DNA of 64,000 nucleotides from Candidatus Poseidoniales archaeon (GTDB taxonomy: Archaea > Thermoplasmatota > Poseidoniia > Poseidoniales > Thalassarchaeaceae), in the NCBI GenBank assembly GCA_012960975.1, contig DUAE01000032.1, positions 1 to 64,000 on the forward strand, given 5' to 3'. Position 1 is the stretch's first letter; every line of letters starts with the position of its first letter. Of this stretch, positions 62,941 through 64,000 are shown piece after piece. The position numbers and the translations under genes were made by a program. The notes below the pieces were generated by a model. That model did no database searches. It saw only the letters and a program-made list of their open reading frames with translations, and was not told where the DNA came from.

Positions 62941-64000
62941 ATGAAGTATGTCATTGTCACGGGAGGAGTTCTATCTGGACTCGGAAAAGGAATTACCGCT
63001 TCGAGCATTGGGGTTTTGTTAAAATCCGCTGGACTGCACCTCACCTCAATCAAAATCGATCCCTATCTAAATTGTGATGCAGGAACCATGTCGCCCTTCG
63101 AACACGGCGAAGTTTTCGTTTTGGATGACGGTGGCGAGGTCGACCTTGATTTAGGGAATTATGAGCGGTTCCTCGATGTTGCTCTCGCTCGTGAAAATAA
63201 TATCACTACAGGTAAGGTGTATGCGAATGTTATCGAGAAGGAGCGTCGCGGAGATTATCTCGGCAAGACCGTCCAAGTCGTGCCGCACATTACCAATGAA
63301 ATTCAGGATTGGATTGAGCGTGTTGCAAATGTCTGTAGCGACGGTTCTGGAAAAACTCCAGATGTTTGTGTTATCGAATTAGGTGGAACCGTCGGTGATA
63401 TCGAAAGCGCGCCATTCGTCGAAGCACTTCGGCAATTTCAGTTTAGAGTTGGTAAGGAAAACGTCTGCTTCGTACACGTCAGCTTGGTCCCAGTTATGGG
63501 CCCAGTTGGTGAACAAAAGACTAAGCCTACCCAACACACAGTGAAGGAATTAAGAGGACTCGGAATTATTCCAGATATTCTCGTCTGCCGCTCGGAGAAA
63601 CCTCTCGAAATGGAAACCCGAGCGAAATTAGCTGCTTTCTGTCATGTCGCAGAAGATGCTGTCGTCTCAGCTCACGACGTTTCGAATTTGTATCAAATCC
63701 CAATTTCACTCTACGAACAATCGGTTCTTGGCAAGGTAAGCCAACAACTCGGTTTTACTGTTCCAGACTCGCTGCCTAAACTCGATGAGTGGAAGGTAAT
63801 GGCTGACAAAATCGATAGTCTCGAAGAAGAAGTTCATATTGCCATGGTTGGCAAATATACAGGGCTTTCGGATTCCTACCTCTCGGTTATCAAAGCTCTG
63901 CAGCATAGCGCTTTTGTTGTAAATAGAAAGTTAGTAATCGATTGGATCGAATCCACTGATCTCGACCCAACCGAAGATTCAGAAAATCATGATGAAGCGT
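62941..64000 (+). CDS. pyrG: CTP synthase, partial (cut by window end)
   Basis: The frame is open from 62941 to the last base. It starts '[21 protein letters not shown]', with '[23 protein letters not shown]', '[15 protein letters not shown]', '[12 protein letters not shown]' and '[14 protein letters not shown]' of the amidoligase domain. It continues to '[24 protein letters not shown]', the beginning of the glutamine amidotransferase domain. About 353 of some 530 residues are visible. It makes CTP from UTP, ATP and glutamine. Confidence 0.95.
   Translation, partial: MKYVIVTGGVLSGLGKGITASSIGVLLKSAGLHLTSIKIDPYLNCDAGTMSPFEHGEVFVLDDGGEVDLDLGNYERFLDVALARENNITTGKVYANVIEKERRGDYLGKTVQVVPHITNEIQDWIERVANVCSDGSGKTPDVCVIELGGTVGDIESAPFVEALRQFQFRVGKENVCFVHVSLVPVMGPVGEQKTKPTQHTVKELRGLGIIPDILVCRSEKPLEMETRAKLAAFCHVAEDAVVSAHDVSNLYQIPISLYEQSVLGKVSQQLGFTVPDSLPKLDEWKVMADKIDSLEEEVHIAMVGKYTGLSDSYLSVIKALQHSAFVVNRKLVIDWIESTDLDPTEDSENHDEA

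Overview
The window looks like a chromosomal segment of a marine planktonic archaeon of the Thermoplasmatota, most likely Candidatus Poseidoniales (Marine Group II). Archaeal information genes (Orc1/Cdc6, group II chaperonin, Bud32, GTP-dependent dephospho-CoA kinase domain, 2-phosphoglycerate kinase) sit beside bacterial-type metabolism (DnaK, crotonases, aldehyde dehydrogenase, biotin carboxylase, class I aldolase, GlpX) and very large secreted Ca-binding-repeat proteins with one C-terminal membrane anchor. This assignment is inference from gene content and was not computed.

Layout. Positions 1-5.5 kb are an AT-rich accessory stretch: a ~137-bp repeat in inverted orientation (22-158 and 1910-2045) with a partial third copy (3375-3447), two lipoproteins, a phospholipase-D-like protein and small orphans. 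From 5.6 to 8.2 kb there is an ABC exporter with an unusual SUMF1-like membrane partner, then a tRNA-Gly. Positions 8.7-10.9 kb hold a tightly overlapping three-gene operon that includes a protein resembling a TATA-binding protein. Positions 11-18 kb carry a thioesterase, a GTPase-less EF1A/SelB-like protein, a proline-rich membrane protein, a PfkB kinase with biotin carboxylase, and an NADPH flavin reductase. A candidate replication origin (about 18,962-19,359) precedes orc1/cdc6. A strong candidate for an unidentified ~300-nt structured RNA lies at about 22,303-22,604.

Positions 25.5-31 kb hold two tandem small winged-helix paralogues, aldolase and FBPase of gluconeogenesis, MoaC and MoaE, and a ferredoxin/phytoene-desaturase-like pair. 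Positions 32-40 kb form the metabolic highlight. A BoxB-type aromatic-acyl-CoA epoxidase lies between a crotonase and an unknown ORF, followed by a 3-hydroxyacyl-CoA dehydrogenase, a PaaG-like isomerase, an aldehyde dehydrogenase and another crotonase. This gene set resembles a compact hybrid of the box (benzoyl-CoA) and paa (phenylacetyl-CoA) aerobic routes, which work through epoxides and beta-oxidation-like steps.

Positions 41-53 kb carry housekeeping genes (RdgB, Bud32, NadA), a PAP2/beta-propeller fusion, an Mrp/NBP35 ATPase whose CxxC segment is replaced by an Ig-like insert, an ArsC-like phosphatase, a second tRNA-Gly and two giant surface proteins. Positions 53-64 kb carry agmatinase, two peptidases, a chaperone locus (Hsp20-like, DnaK, PspC, divergent from thermosome, with an 18-bp perfect palindrome between them), an SDR threonine dehydrogenase and the 5' part of CTP synthase, which runs off the end.
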